A stretch of DNA of 64,000 nucleotides from Pseudomonas gingeri (GCF_013386165.1 NZ_JACAOS010000022.1:289369-353368); one strand, 5' to 3'. Shown: positions 10,146 to 19,744, counted from the stretch's first letter. Notes: generated by a model from the letters alone, not told the origin. A program made the numbers and translations.

Positions 10146-10588
10146 GTCTGTTGCGCGAACGTTATCGGGTCGACCTGGCGGGGCTGCAGGCCGCCTGCGA
10201 AGCCAACTATGCGCGTCTCATGCGGCTGCTGCCGCAGATGCGCGAGCAGCAGCGTGCGCGGCGCATTGCCATGACCCAGGGCGAGCAGATGCTCGGCGTG
10301 CTGGCGCTGGAAGTGTTGCAGGACAATCCCTACACCACCACCCTGCTGGTGCGACAGGAACACAGCCTGCCGTGGTTGCCGGTGCCGCAATTGCAGGTGC
10401 AGGTTTACCACGACGCGCGCATGGCCGAGGTGATCAGCGCCGAGCACGCCCGGCGTTTTCGCAGCATCTATCCGTATCCGAACTCGGCTATGCACCAGCC
10501 GGACGAAAAAGCCCAGCTCAATGTATTCCTCGGCGAGTGGTTGAGTCATTGCCTGGCCTGTGGCCATGAATTCGAGGCGGTTCGCTAG
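10136..10588 (+). CDS. yqiB: DUF1249 family protein (YqiB)
   Basis: This 150-aa protein belongs to the DUF1249 family and its biochemical function is unknown. The start overlaps the nudF stop by 10 bases, so the two genes are translationally coupled. The conserved Y-P-Y-P-N-S-A-M-H-Q-P-D-E-K segment and the closing G-H-E-F are family marks. In E. coli yqiB lies between nudF and cpdA. Here two extra genes separate it from cpdA. Confidence 0.9.
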   Translation: MVVSLLRERYRVDLAGLQAACEANYARLMRLLPQMREQQRARRIAMTQGEQMLGVLALEVLQDNPYTTTLLVRQEHSLPWLPVPQLQVQVYHDARMAEVISAEHARRFRSIYPYPNSAMHQPDEKAQLNVFLGEWLSHCLACGHEFEAVR

Positions 10589-10910
10589 CTAGAGGGCCGT
10601 CCCGTCTCAGGATTTTACCCCCCCGGATATTTAACCGATGGCCTGTACCGCGGCGAGGGATGAGGCTGCTTGGTAGTCGGTCGCCTATCTTTCTTTTCCG
10701 GGCGGCTTTTGATTTTCATCCGTGGGCTGGTATACCCTTGAAATTCGGCGCGGTTGTTCAAGGTTCAACGTGACGCTTGGTGAGTCAGTGTCCTCGTTTT
10801 TCGGGGGCCGAGGATCAATAGCCGTAGTAGATTCTCTCGCGGCGCGGTAGTGGATAAAAAGTCCCTTGGGACCGTTAAAGCAGATGAGGAAAAGATTTAA
10901 GGATGAGTGT
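10589..10910 (+). other. Intergenic region before the oxygenase-waaC pair
   Basis: This 322-base non-coding stretch is less GC-rich than its surroundings. It contains small inverted repeats (TCCTCG...CGAGGA near 10790-10816, GTCCCTTGGGAC at 10861-10872). It has no hairpin with a T tail and no convincing -35/-10 pair. It probably carries the promoter of the next two genes. Confidence 0.4.
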
Positions 10911-11561
10911 ATGACGACTTGTGAAATCATTGATCTTGTCGCGATAGAGACGACCCCGGTTCAGTTGACCCCCTTCCCTTACAGTATCATTGGCAATGTA
11001 TTGTCCGAGCGTTTTTTAGCCAACGTTCAGCAGGACTTTCCGGCTATTGAGGATGCGGGCAGCTTTCCGTTGGCGAGTGTTCGCTATGGGGCGGCGTTCG
11101 CCAAGTTGATCGATGAGTTACATAGCGATGCTTTTCGTCAGGTGATTGCCGAGAAGTTTGCGATCGATCTCGCGGACAAGCCTGTCATGATCACAGTGCG
11201 TGGCAAGGCTGATCATAAAGATGGGCGTATTCACACTGACAGTAAAAGCAAGTTGATTACCGTGCTTTTATATTTGAACGATGAATGGTCGGCCGATGAG
11301 GGTCGATTGCGTTTGTTATATGATCAGCATGACCTTGACCATTACGCCGCCGAAGTCCCGCCGACGGCCGGTACCATGTTGCTTTTTAAAGTGGCTGAAA
11401 ATGGCTGGCATGGACATAAAACATTTATCGGGGCGCGCAAGGTCTTGCAGATGAATTATGTGACTAACGAGACCGTATTGAACAAGCATGCTGCGCGCCA
11501 CCGGTTTTCTGCAAAATTCAAAGCCTGGCGCAGGCGTTTTTTTGGTAAAAACACTTCATGA
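10911..11561 (+). CDS. 2OG-Fe(II) oxygenase-like protein
   Basis: This 216-aa protein shows the iron-binding pattern of 2-oxoglutarate/Fe(II) dioxygenases. H-X-D is at His108 and Asp110, a distal His at 167 or 169 (W-H-G-H-K), and Arg176 nine or so residues later in the usual 2OG-binding place. The strand L-I-T-V-L-L-Y-L-N between them fits the double-stranded beta helix. The start at 10911 has AAGGA 7 bases upstream; earlier in-frame starts (10884, and TTG at 10866) lack such a site. It overlaps the WaaC-like gene by 4 bases (ATGA), so it may modify a surface sugar or another cell-envelope product. The substrate is unknown. Confidence 0.75.
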   Translation: MTTCEIIDLVAIETTPVQLTPFPYSIIGNVLSERFLANVQQDFPAIEDAGSFPLASVRYGAAFAKLIDELHSDAFRQVIAEKFAIDLADKPVMITVRGKADHKDGRIHTDSKSKLITVLLYLNDEWSADEGRLRLLYDQHDLDHYAAEVPPTAGTMLLFKVAENGWHGHKTFIGARKVLQMNYVTNETVLNKHAARHRFSAKFKAWRRRFFGKNTS

Positions 11562-12601
11562 ATGTTCTGGTTGTCAAACTCACCTCCATGGGCGATTTGC
11601 TTCACGCCCTGCCGGCTATCAGTGATGCGGTCAAGGCGATTCCGAATATTCAGTTCGACTGGGTAGTGGATGAAGCGTTTGCAGAGATTCCAAGGTTGCA
11701 CGGGGCGATTGATACCGTCGTCACAACCGCGCATCGTCGCTGGCGTCGTGACCTGTGGCGCAGCATCAAGCGGGGTGAGCTTGTTGAGTTGTGGAAAAAG
11801 GTTCGGGCCAAAAAATATGACGTCGTCATCGATGCGCAAAACAATTTAAAAAGCGCAGTGGTCATGAGTTTTACCCGGGGCTTACGCTGTGGGATGGACA
11901 AGCACAGTACCCGGGAGGCGTTCGCGAGCTGGGTGTGCGAGAAGACCTTTGCCGTTCCTCGGGAGCAGCATGCGGTTGCCCGGCAACGTCAGCTGTTTGC
12001 CCAGGCACTCGGCTACCCGCTGCCTGATTCATTGCCTGACTTTGGTATCGATCAACAGCGATTGCCGGCGTTGCCGGTCGTGTTGCCGGTGCCTTATGTG
12101 GTGTTTGTTCACAGTACTACCTGGGCGTCCAAGCATTGGCCTGAGCGGTATTGGCAGCAATTGATAAAGCTGGCTGTGCAGGCCGGCTATCAGGTTGTTT
12201 TGCCGTGGGGGAATGCCAATGAGCAGGCGCGCGCGATACGGCTTGCCGAGGCTTCGCCACAGGCGATCGTATTGCCGCGTTTATCGATCACCCAGCAAGC
12301 GACGATGATTTCACAGTCGGCGGGCGCTATTTGTGTTGATACCGGGCTTGGGCATTTGACGGCGGCCCTGGACAAGCCGGCGGTGCATCTTTATGGCCCA
12401 ACGGATCCGGCATTGATTGGTGCGACGGGATTGCATCAACGGCATTTGAGCGCCGAATACGAATGCGCGCCTTGCTATCGACAGCAATGCAAGTTCGGAG
12501 CGGATGCCGCCTGTTTTGTGGAGGGGATGCGTCCGGAAACGGTCTGGGCGCAATTTGTCGGGCAGCTTGAAGTGGCTCCGGCGGATAGAAGGGCCCTGTA
12601 A
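11558..12601 (+). CDS. waaC: Lipopolysaccharide heptosyltransferase I-like glycosyltransferase (GT9)
   Basis: This 347-aa GT-B glycosyltransferase of family 9 resembles WaaC, which adds the first heptose to Kdo2-lipid A. The N-terminus L-V-V-K-L-T-S-M-G-D-L-L-H is the standard WaaC/WaaF acceptor loop. V-H-S-T-T-W-A-S-K-H-W-P and V-D-T-G-L-G-H-L-T-A-A-L form the ADP-heptose site, and the C-terminus has paired Cys residues. Pseudomonads normally keep waaC in a separate core-oligosaccharide cluster. So this copy, coupled to an oxygenase gene and with lower GC, may be an additional enzyme of altered specificity. The symbol describes the family rather than proven function. Confidence 0.8.
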   Translation: MNVLVVKLTSMGDLLHALPAISDAVKAIPNIQFDWVVDEAFAEIPRLHGAIDTVVTTAHRRWRRDLWRSIKRGELVELWKKVRAKKYDVVIDAQNNLKSAVVMSFTRGLRCGMDKHSTREAFASWVCEKTFAVPREQHAVARQRQLFAQALGYPLPDSLPDFGIDQQRLPALPVVLPVPYVVFVHSTTWASKHWPERYWQQLIKLAVQAGYQVVLPWGNANEQARAIRLAEASPQAIVLPRLSITQQATMISQSAGAICVDTGLGHLTAALDKPAVHLYGPTDPALIGATGLHQRHLSAEYECAPCYRQQCKFGADAACFVEGMRPETVWAQFVGQLEVAPADRRAL

Positions 12602-12869
12602 TCCGGGCGTCATACGGCCTCGCCGCCCCCACGAAACGGGAGCGGCTGCAGGTGCCGTAACGGCCCGGCACCTTATGCTGATGCTACTGGCGGTCGAGCA
12701 TCACGGTGGCGAACGCCTGCGGTGATTTCCAGGTTGTATCCGGTTAAATGTGAAGTGTGTCCGTTTCGCCTATTTCCTCTTTGTCGATTCCCCGACCATA
12801 ATTGCGTCCAGTGCGGTTTTTAACCGAGCAGTCCAGAAACGACCCCTCAGTATTTTGCAGGAGAGCATT

Positions 12870-13688
12870 TTGCCGAGCGTATCCACTCAGTCGACCCCCG
12901 CGGACTCGGTGCTGTTGGTGCAACTGTCCGACAGCCACCTGTTTGCCGAAGCGGAAGGCACGCTGTTGGGCATGAATACCCGGAACAGCCTGCAACGGGT
13001 CATCGACTGTGTGCTGGCGGAACAGCCTGACGTCGATCTGCTGCTGGCCACGGGCGATCTGTCCCAAGACGGGACGGTGGCGTCCTATCTGCAGTTCCGT
13101 GAGATGAGCGCGGCGATCGACGCGCCGGCGCGCTGGTTACCCGGCAACCACGACGAGTTGCGGGAAATGGCCGAAGCCGCTCGCCACAGCGATCTGCTCG
13201 AAGCAGTGGTGGATATCGGCAACTGGCGTATTGTCCTGCTCGACTCGGCGGTGCCGGGCTCGGTGCCGGGGTATCTGCAGGACGAACAACTGCAGTTGCT
13301 GGCGCAATCGCTGAGCGAAGCGCCACAACGTCATCACCTGGTGTGTTTCCACCATCATCCGATTTCCATCGATTGTGCCTGGATGGAGCCCATCGGCTTG
13401 CGTAATCCGGAAGCCCTGTTCGCCGTGCTTGACCGTTTCCCCCAGGTTCGGGCGCTGCTCTGGGGCCATATCCACCAGGAACTGGACCGCGAGCGCAAGG
13501 GCGTGCGCCTGCTGGCGTCACCCTCCACCTGCGTGCAGTTCGCGCCGGGCACCGAGGATTTCACGGTCGACGACAAGGCGCCGGGCTATCGCTGGCTGCG
13601 CCTGCATTCGGACGGACGGCTGGAGACGGCGGTTTCCCGGGTCCACGGCTTCGATTTCGAGGTCGATTACGGCGGTACCGGCTACTGA
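12870..13688 (+). CDS. cpdA: 3',5'-cyclic-AMP phosphodiesterase
   Basis: CpdA hydrolyses cAMP and so lowers signalling through Crp/Vfr. The 272-aa product has the class III metallophosphatase motifs: D-S-H-L near the N-terminus, G-D-L-S-Q-D-G, G-N-H-D, and later H-H-H-P and G-H-I-H. The start is taken as TTG at 12870 because AGGAG (12859-12863) lies 6 bases upstream and the protein then begins just before the first conserved strand. The frame is open 40 codons further upstream, without family similarity. Confidence 0.92.
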   Translation: MPSVSTQSTPADSVLLVQLSDSHLFAEAEGTLLGMNTRNSLQRVIDCVLAEQPDVDLLLATGDLSQDGTVASYLQFREMSAAIDAPARWLPGNHDELREMAEAARHSDLLEAVVDIGNWRIVLLDSAVPGSVPGYLQDEQLQLLAQSLSEAPQRHHLVCFHHHPISIDCAWMEPIGLRNPEALFAVLDRFPQVRALLWGHIHQELDRERKGVRLLASPSTCVQFAPGTEDFTVDDKAPGYRWLRLHSDGRLETAVSRVHGFDFEVDYGGTGY

Positions 13689-13818
13689 CCACTTCTTCTT
13701 AATAGGTAGGAAACGTCTCGGGGCGAGTCAGGGCGCCAGAGTCAGGCTAAACTGCGCGTCTTTGCCTGTGCGGTGCCTGGCTTTTTTGTGCGAGAGGCTG
13801 CCAATGGAGAGTGATCAC

Positions 13819-14427
13819 ATGCCCGGTTCGATCCTGTATATCCACGGTTTCAACAGCTCGCCGCTGTCGAAGAAGGCCACTCAGTTGATTCAACTGATGG
13901 AACGCCTGGGCCTGGAAGCGCAGTTGCGGGTACCGGCCTTGCACCATCATCCGCGCCAGGCGATGCCCCAGCTGGAAACAGCGATTGCCGAACTCGGTCG
14001 TCCACTGCTGGTCGGCAGCTCGCTCGGCGGCTACTATGCGACATGCCTGGCCGAGCGCCATGGCCTGAAGGCGTTGCTGGTCAACCCGGCGGTGGCGCCG
14101 CACCGGATGTTCGACGGTTACCTCGGTCCCCAGCAGAACCTCTACAGCGGCGAGACCTGGGACCTGACCCACGACCACGTGACGGCCCTGGCCGAACTGG
14201 AAGTCCCGGCTCCCCAGGATCCGCAACGTTTCCAGGTCTGGCTGCAGACCGCTGACGAAACCCTGGATTATCGTGCCGCCCAGCAGTATTACCGGGCCTG
14301 TGCCTTACGTATCCAGGCCGGTGGCGATCATAGTTTCCAGGGCTTTGCCGAACAATTGCCGGCCTTGCTCAGCTTTGCCGGCATCGCTGCCGATACATAC
14401 CAGGCGATTGATTTCTCGCAGCTCTGA
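13819..14427 (+). CDS. yqiA: YqiA-type alpha/beta-hydrolase (esterase)
   Basis: This 202-aa alpha/beta hydrolase is similar to E. coli YqiA, an esterase active on short acyl esters. It has I-L-Y-I-H-G-F-N-S-S-P at the N-terminus and the nucleophile elbow G-S-S-L-G with Ser68. A catalytic His lies in G-G-D-H-S-F near the C-terminus. The start at 13819 aligns with YqiA and has GGAGA 8 bases upstream; the ATG at 13804 would add five residues. It lies between cpdA and parE as in E. coli. Confidence 0.92.
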   Translation: MPGSILYIHGFNSSPLSKKATQLIQLMERLGLEAQLRVPALHHHPRQAMPQLETAIAELGRPLLVGSSLGGYYATCLAERHGLKALLVNPAVAPHRMFDGYLGPQQNLYSGETWDLTHDHVTALAELEVPAPQDPQRFQVWLQTADETLDYRAAQQYYRACALRIQAGGDHSFQGFAEQLPALLSFAGIAADTYQAIDFSQL

Positions 14428-14489
14428 TGCCCTGAGGCGCGGAGCCCTGAGAATGACCCCTATTCATAGACGACTGACGACGAGACCCC

Positions 14490-16394
14490 ATGGCCACTCC
14501 CAGCGCTAGCTCTTATAACGCAGACGCCATCGAAGTCCTCTCGGGCCTCGACCCGGTGCGCAAACGCCCGGGCATGTACACCGACACCAGTCGGCCGAAC
14601 CACCTTGCCCAGGAAGTCATCGACAACAGCGTCGACGAAGCCTTGGCCGGGCACGCGAAATCGGTGCAGGTGATCCTGCACGCCGACCATTCCCTGGAAG
14701 TCTCCGACGACGGTCGCGGCATGCCGGTGGACATTCACCCGGAAGAGGGTGTCTCGGGCGTCGAGCTGATCCTCACCAAGCTCCACGCCGGCGGCAAGTT
14801 CTCCAACAAGAACTACCAGTTCTCCGGCGGCCTGCACGGCGTGGGGATCTCCGTGGTCAACGCCCTGTCGACCCAGGTGCGGGTCAGGGTCAAGCGCGAC
14901 GGCAACGAATACCAGATGACCTTCGCCGATGGCTACAAGGCCACCGAGCTGGAAGTGGTCGGTACCGTCGGCAAGCGCAACACCGGCACCAGTGTGTACT
15001 TTGCGCCGGACCCGAAGTATTTCGATTCGCCGAAGTTCTCCGTCAGCCGCCTCAAGCATGTGCTCAAGGCCAAGGCGGTCTTGTGCCCGGGGCTGCTGGT
15101 CAGCTTCGAGGACAAGGCCACCGGTGAGAAGGTCGAGTGGCATTACGAAGACGGCCTGCGTTCCTACCTGGTGGATGCGGTCAGTGAGTTCGAACGCCTG
15201 CCGGACGAGCCGTTCTGCGGCAGCCTCGCCGGTAATAAAGAAGCGGTGGACTGGGCCTTGCTGTGGTTGCCGGAAGGCGGCGACAGCGTCCAGGAAAGCT
15301 ACGTCAACCTGATCCCCACGGCCCAGGGCGGAACCCACGTCAATGGCTTGCGCCAGGGCCTGCTCGATGCGATGCGCGAGTTCTGCGAATTCCGCAGCTT
15401 GCTGCCCCGTGGCGTGAAGCTGGCGCCGGAAGACGTCTGGGAGCGGATTGCCTTTGTCCTGTCGATGAAGATGCAGGAGCCGCAGTTCTCCGGCCAGACC
15501 AAGGAGCGCCTGTCTTCCCGTGAAGCCGCCGCGTTCGTTTCCGGAGTGGTCAAGGACGCCTTCAGCCTGTGGCTCAACGCCAACCCCGAGCTGGGTATGC
15601 AACTGGCGGAACTAGCGATCAACAATGCCGGCCGGCGCCTGAAGGCGAGCAAGAAGGTCGAACGCAAGCGCGTGACCCAGGGGCCGGCGCTGCCGGGCAA
15701 ACTGGCCGACTGCGCCGGGCAGGACCCGATGCGTGCCGAGCTGTTCCTGGTGGAAGGCGATTCCGCCGGTGGTTCGGCCAAGCAGGCGCGGGACAAGGAA
15801 TTCCAGGCGATCCTGCCGTTGCGCGGGAAGATCCTCAACACCTGGGAAGTCGACGGCAGCGAAGTACTCGCCAGCCAGGAAGTGCACAACATCGCCGTGG
15901 CCATCGGCGTCGATCCGGGGGCCGCGGACATCAGCCAGCTGCGCTACGGCAAGATCTGCATCCTCGCCGACGCCGACTCCGACGGTTTGCACATCGCGAC
16001 CCTGCTCTGTGCTCTGTTCGTCCAGCATTTCCGTCCGCTGGTGGATGCCGGGCACGTCTACGTGGCGATGCCGCCGCTGTATCGGATAGACCTGGGCAAG
16101 GAAATCTACTACGCCCTCGACGAAGGCGAGCGTGACGGCATTCTCGATCGCCTGGTGGCGGAAAAGAAACGCGGCAAACCCCAGGTCACCCGATTCAAAG
16201 GCCTGGGTGAGATGAACCCGCCGCAGTTGCGGGAAACTACCATGGACCCGAATACCCGACGCCTGGTGCAGTTGACCCTGGATGATTTCGAAGCCACTAC
16301 GGAAATGATGGACATGCTGCTGGCGAAGAAGCGTGCCGGCGATCGCAAGACCTGGCTCGAGTCCAAAGGCGACCTGGCCGAGGTCCTGACCTGA
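14490..16394 (+). CDS. parE: DNA topoisomerase IV subunit B
   Basis: ParE is the ATPase subunit of topoisomerase IV, which decatenates daughter chromosomes together with ParC. The 634-aa product has the GHKL ATP-binding motifs (E-V-I-D-N-S-V-D-E-A, D-D-G-R-G-M-P-V, G-L-H-G-V-G). The transducer domain follows, with Q-T-K-E-R-L. The TOPRIM domain has E-G-D-S-A-G-G-S and D-A-D-S-D-G for Mg2+ binding. It lacks the long gyrase-B insert, consistent with ParE rather than GyrB. parC follows after 116 bases. Confidence 0.97.
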   Translation: MATPSASSYNADAIEVLSGLDPVRKRPGMYTDTSRPNHLAQEVIDNSVDEALAGHAKSVQVILHADHSLEVSDDGRGMPVDIHPEEGVSGVELILTKLHAGGKFSNKNYQFSGGLHGVGISVVNALSTQVRVRVKRDGNEYQMTFADGYKATELEVVGTVGKRNTGTSVYFAPDPKYFDSPKFSVSRLKHVLKAKAVLCPGLLVSFEDKATGEKVEWHYEDGLRSYLVDAVSEFERLPDEPFCGSLAGNKEAVDWALLWLPEGGDSVQESYVNLIPTAQGGTHVNGLRQGLLDAMREFCEFRSLLPRGVKLAPEDVWERIAFVLSMKMQEPQFSGQTKERLSSREAAAFVSGVVKDAFSLWLNANPELGMQLAELAINNAGRRLKASKKVERKRVTQGPALPGKLADCAGQDPMRAELFLVEGDSAGGSAKQARDKEFQAILPLRGKILNTWEVDGSEVLASQEVHNIAVAIGVDPGAADISQLRYGKICILADADSDGLHIATLLCALFVQHFRPLVDAGHVYVAMPPLYRIDLGKEIYYALDEGERDGILDRLVAEKKRGKPQVTRFKGLGEMNPPQLRETTMDPNTRRLVQLTLDDFEATTEMMDMLLAKKRAGDRKTWLESKGDLAEVLT

Positions 16395-16462
16395 TGCGCG
16401 ATTGCCCCGGCGGCCAATGAGCGCTGCCGGGCCCGCCCCGTTGAACACCACCGAATTCACTT

Positions 16463-16485
16463 GCGCGGCGCTACAGCCGCCGCGC
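16463..16485. other. Hairpin between parE and parC
   Basis: Perfect 8-base arms GCGCGGCG (16463-16470) and CGCCGCGC (16478-16485) flank a 7-base loop, 26 bases before parC. There is no T run, so an attenuating or RNA-processing role is more likely than full termination. Confidence 0.45.
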
Positions 16486-16510
16486 CAGACTACGAACTGA
16501 TGAGGCCCGC

Positions 16511-18769
16511 ATGAGCGACTCCCTTGATCTCAGCCTGGATGGCGTAGAACGCCGGTCATTGACTGACTTCACCGAACAGGCCTACCTCAAATACTCCATG
16601 TACGTGATCATGGACCGTGCGCTGCCGCATATTGGCGACGGCCTGAAGCCGGTACAGCGGCGTATCATTTACGCCATGAGTGAGCTGGGGCTGGATGCCG
16701 ATGCCAAGCACAAGAAGTCCGCACGCACCGTCGGCGACGTGCTCGGCAAGTTCCACCCTCACGGCGACTCCGCCTGCTACGAAGCCATGGTGCTGATGGC
16801 CCAGCCGTTCAGCTACCGCTACACGCTGGTGGACGGCCAGGGCAACTGGGGCGCGCCGGACGATCCGAAATCTTTCGCCGCGATGCGCTACACCGAATCG
16901 CGGCTTTCGCGGTATTCCGAAGTGCTGCTCGCCGAACTGGGCCAGGGCACGGCGGACTGGGTGCCGAACTTCGACGGGACCCTCGACGAGCCGGCGGTGC
17001 TGCCTGCGCGCCTGCCGAATATCCTGCTCAACGGCACCACCGGTATCGCCGTGGGCATGGCCACCGACGTGCCGCCGCACAACCTGCGGGAAGTTGCCAA
17101 CGCCTGTGTGCATCTGCTCGATGATCCTAAGGCCAGCGTTGAGGAGCTGTGCAAGTTCATTCCGGGCCCGGATTATCCGACCGAAGCGGAAATCATCACG
17201 CCGCAGGCTGACCTGCTGAAAATCTACGAAACCGGGCGTGGCTCGGTGCGCATGCGCGCGGTCTATCGTATCGAAGACGGCGATATCGTGGTCCATGCCC
17301 TGCCGCACCAGGTTTCCGGGTCCAAGGTGCTGGAGCAGATCGCCGCGCAGATGCAGGCCAAGAAGTTGCCAATGGTCGCCGACCTGCGGGACGAATCCGA
17401 CCACGAGCACCCGTGCCGTATCGTGATCATTCCGCGTTCCAACCGGGTCGAACTCGACGAGCTGATGCAGCACCTGTTCGCCACCACCGACCTGGAGTCC
17501 AGCTACCGGGTCAACATGAATGTCATCGGCCTGGACGGCAAGCCGCAGCTCAAGAACTTGCGGGCCTTGCTGGTCGAGTGGCTGGAGTTTCGCGTCAACA
17601 CCGTGCGTCGTCGCCTGAAATTCCGGTTGGAGAAGGTCGAGAAGCGTCTGCACCTGTTGGACGGTTTGCTGATCGCCTACCTCAATCTGGATGAGGTCAT
17701 TCATATCATCCGCACCGCGGAACACCCGCGGGCCGAGTTGATCGCACGTTTCGACCTTAGCGAGATCCAGGCCGACTACATCCTCGACACCCGCCTGCGG
17801 CAGTTGGCGCGGTTGGAGGAGATGAAGCTGCGCAATGAGCAGGATGAGCTGCTCAAGGAGCAGGCCAAGCTGCAAGCGCTGCTGGCCAGCGAAGCCAAGT
17901 TGAAGAAGCTGGTGCGCACTGAGCTGGTCGCCGATGCGCAAACCTACGGCGACGACCGTCGCTCGCCGATTGTTGCCCGTAGCGAAGCCAAGGCGCTGTC
18001 GGAAAACGAACTGATGCCCACTGAGCCGGTGACGGTCGTTCTGTCGGAAAAAGGTTGGGTTCGCTGTGCAAAAGGCCATGATATTGACGCCACGGGCCTG
18101 TCCTACAAGGCTGGTGATGGCTTCAAGACCTCGGCCGCGGGGCGTTCCAATCAGTTTGCGGTGTTTATCGACTCCACCGGGCGTAGCTATTCGGTGGCGG
18201 CGCATACCTTGCCTTCGGCCCGTGGCCAGGGCGAGCCGCTGACCGGTCGTCTGACCCCGCCGCCGGGCGCCAGCTTCGAGTGCGTGATGCTGCCTGAAGA
18301 CGAGGCCTTGTATGTCATCGCTTCCGACGCCGGTTATGGTTTTGTGGTCAAGGGTGAAGACCTGCAGGCCAAGAACAAGGCGGGCAAGACCCTGCTGAGC
18401 CTGCCCAACGGCTCCAAGGTGATGCCGCCCAAGCCGGTGGCCGACCGTGAGCAGAACTGGTTGGCGGCGGTGACCACCGAAGGCCGGCTGCTGATCTTCA
18501 AGGTCAGCGACCTGCCGCAACTGGGCAAAGGCAAGGGCAACAAGATCATCGGGATTCCCGGTGAGCGCGTAGCCAGCCGCGAGGAATACGTCACTGACCT
18601 GGCGGTGATTCCGGACGGCGCGACCCTGGTGCTGCAGGCGGGCAAGCGCACCTTGTCGCTCAAGGCCGACGATCTGGAGCACTATAAGGGTGAGCGTGGC
18701 CGGCGTGGCAACAAGCTGCCACGGGGCTTCCAGCGGGTTGACGCTTTGTTGGTGGAAAGTCTCGGTTAA
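16511..18769 (+). CDS. parC: DNA topoisomerase IV subunit A
   Basis: ParC cleaves and rejoins DNA in topoisomerase IV. The 752-aa product has the active-site Tyr127 in A-A-M-R-Y-T-E. The quinolone-resistance region H-P-H-G-D-S-A-C-Y-E includes Ser87 and Glu91; these are the residues found in fluoroquinolone-susceptible pseudomonads. The C-terminal third is a beta-pinwheel domain. Length and domain order are normal for the family. Confidence 0.97.
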   Translation: MSDSLDLSLDGVERRSLTDFTEQAYLKYSMYVIMDRALPHIGDGLKPVQRRIIYAMSELGLDADAKHKKSARTVGDVLGKFHPHGDSACYEAMVLMAQPFSYRYTLVDGQGNWGAPDDPKSFAAMRYTESRLSRYSEVLLAELGQGTADWVPNFDGTLDEPAVLPARLPNILLNGTTGIAVGMATDVPPHNLREVANACVHLLDDPKASVEELCKFIPGPDYPTEAEIITPQADLLKIYETGRGSVRMRAVYRIEDGDIVVHALPHQVSGSKVLEQIAAQMQAKKLPMVADLRDESDHEHPCRIVIIPRSNRVELDELMQHLFATTDLESSYRVNMNVIGLDGKPQLKNLRALLVEWLEFRVNTVRRRLKFRLEKVEKRLHLLDGLLIAYLNLDEVIHIIRTAEHPRAELIARFDLSEIQADYILDTRLRQLARLEEMKLRNEQDELLKEQAKLQALLASEAKLKKLVRTELVADAQTYGDDRRSPIVARSEAKALSENELMPTEPVTVVLSEKGWVRCAKGHDIDATGLSYKAGDGFKTSAAGRSNQFAVFIDSTGRSYSVAAHTLPSARGQGEPLTGRLTPPPGASFECVMLPEDEALYVIASDAGYGFVVKGEDLQAKNKAGKTLLSLPNGSKVMPPKPVADREQNWLAAVTTEGRLLIFKVSDLPQLGKGKGNKIIGIPGERVASREEYVTDLAVIPDGATLVLQAGKRTLSLKADDLEHYKGERGRRGNKLPRGFQRVDALLVESLG

Positions 18770-18946
18770 AGCGGTTTAGAGCGTTCGTTCAGCCTATTAG
18801 CAGGAAGATCGCTACCGCAGCACTGGAGTCATGGCGCATATTCACGGATGATATGCGCCACTTGCGGCACCCGCGTGGCGGCGTGCCCAAACGAATTTTT
18901 GGATCAGACTGTGGCAGGCCCTTATGGCGGCCACCTGGATGGGATG

Positions 18947-19654
18947 ATGACTGTTCTGCGCCTTCCTTTTATTGTGCTGCTGACCGGCCTGCTTGGCCTG
19001 GCCGGATGCAGCGTGCACCAGCCGGTGTCCTTGTATCAGCTGGACAGCGGCACACCCGGCCAGCCTCAGCAAACCGCAGGGATGTCGGTGGTGCTTGGCC
19101 CGATTTCCCTGGCCGACTACCTGCAACGCGAAACCCTGCTGCAACGCCAGCCTGATGGCAGCCTGACTGCGGCGACCGACGGTCGCTGGGCCGGCAGCCT
19201 GTCGTCTGATATCAATCAGTTGCTGGTGCGCCAGCTGGCCTGGCGCCTGGACAGCCAGCGTGTGGTCCTGGCCCCGGCGATTGCCGGGAGCACCCCGGAT
19301 GTGCAGGTGCTGCTGTCGATTACCCGGCTGGACTCCGGTACCCGGCAACCGGCCATTCTCGATGCGCAGTGGCGTCTGCTTGACCGTCGTGGACAGGTGC
19401 GTGATAACCGCATCGTCCATCTGGAGCAGCAGCACACCGGCACCTCGGCGGCGCAGGTACAGGCCCAGGGCGAGCTGTTGCAGCGCCTGGCCGAGCAGCT
19501 GAGCGTGGCGCTCAAGCCATTGGCCAATCAAGCGCCGCTGGTGGAAAACCGCAAGGCAGCGGCCCCGGCTCCGGCCAAACAGGTCGAACCAGAGAAACCG
19601 AAGATCCCGATGGCTTCGCCGATCCGCACGGATATGGAAGTGTTCCGCTTCTGA
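18947..19654 (+). CDS. PqiC-family outer-membrane lipoprotein (ABC-type transport auxiliary)
   Basis: This 235-aa lipoprotein has a hydrophobic signal and lipobox L-A-G-C (Cys21), followed by a PqiC/DUF330-type domain (Y-Q-L-D-S-G, V-V-L-G-P-I-S-L-A-D-Y). PqiC works with the MCE protein PqiB to bridge the inner and outer membranes for lipid transport, but no pqiA or pqiB lies here, so the partner must be elsewhere. The C-terminal ~40 residues are Pro/Ala/Lys-rich and probably flexible. The ATG at 18947 has GGA 7 bases upstream; 18944 is an equal alternative. A strong terminator follows. Confidence 0.85.
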   Translation: MTVLRLPFIVLLTGLLGLAGCSVHQPVSLYQLDSGTPGQPQQTAGMSVVLGPISLADYLQRETLLQRQPDGSLTAATDGRWAGSLSSDINQLLVRQLAWRLDSQRVVLAPAIAGSTPDVQVLLSITRLDSGTRQPAILDAQWRLLDRRGQVRDNRIVHLEQQHTGTSAAQVQAQGELLQRLAEQLSVALKPLANQAPLVENRKAAAPAPAKQVEPEKPKIPMASPIRTDMEVFRF

Positions 19655-19672
19655 GGCCAATGCCCAAACAAC

Positions 19673-19701
19673 AAAAAGCCCGCATCGAATGCGGGCTTTT
19701 T
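19673..19701 (+). terminator. Rho-independent terminator after the pqiC-like gene
   Basis: Thirteen-base arms AAAAAGCCCGCAT and ATGCGGGCTTTTT enclose a CGA loop, giving a GC-rich stem with a T tract on the + strand and a matching one on the other strand. Confidence 0.93.
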
Positions 19702-19744
19702 GTTGGGGGTATGTTTGTCCACCCGGACTGTTGTCATGCCTCGC

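Noticed and set aside
14460..18682. Long minus-strand frames opposite parE and parC (380, 282 and 708 codons)
   Set aside because: They are antisense shadows of strongly conserved topoisomerase genes; the translations are rich in His, Arg and Gln and match nothing.
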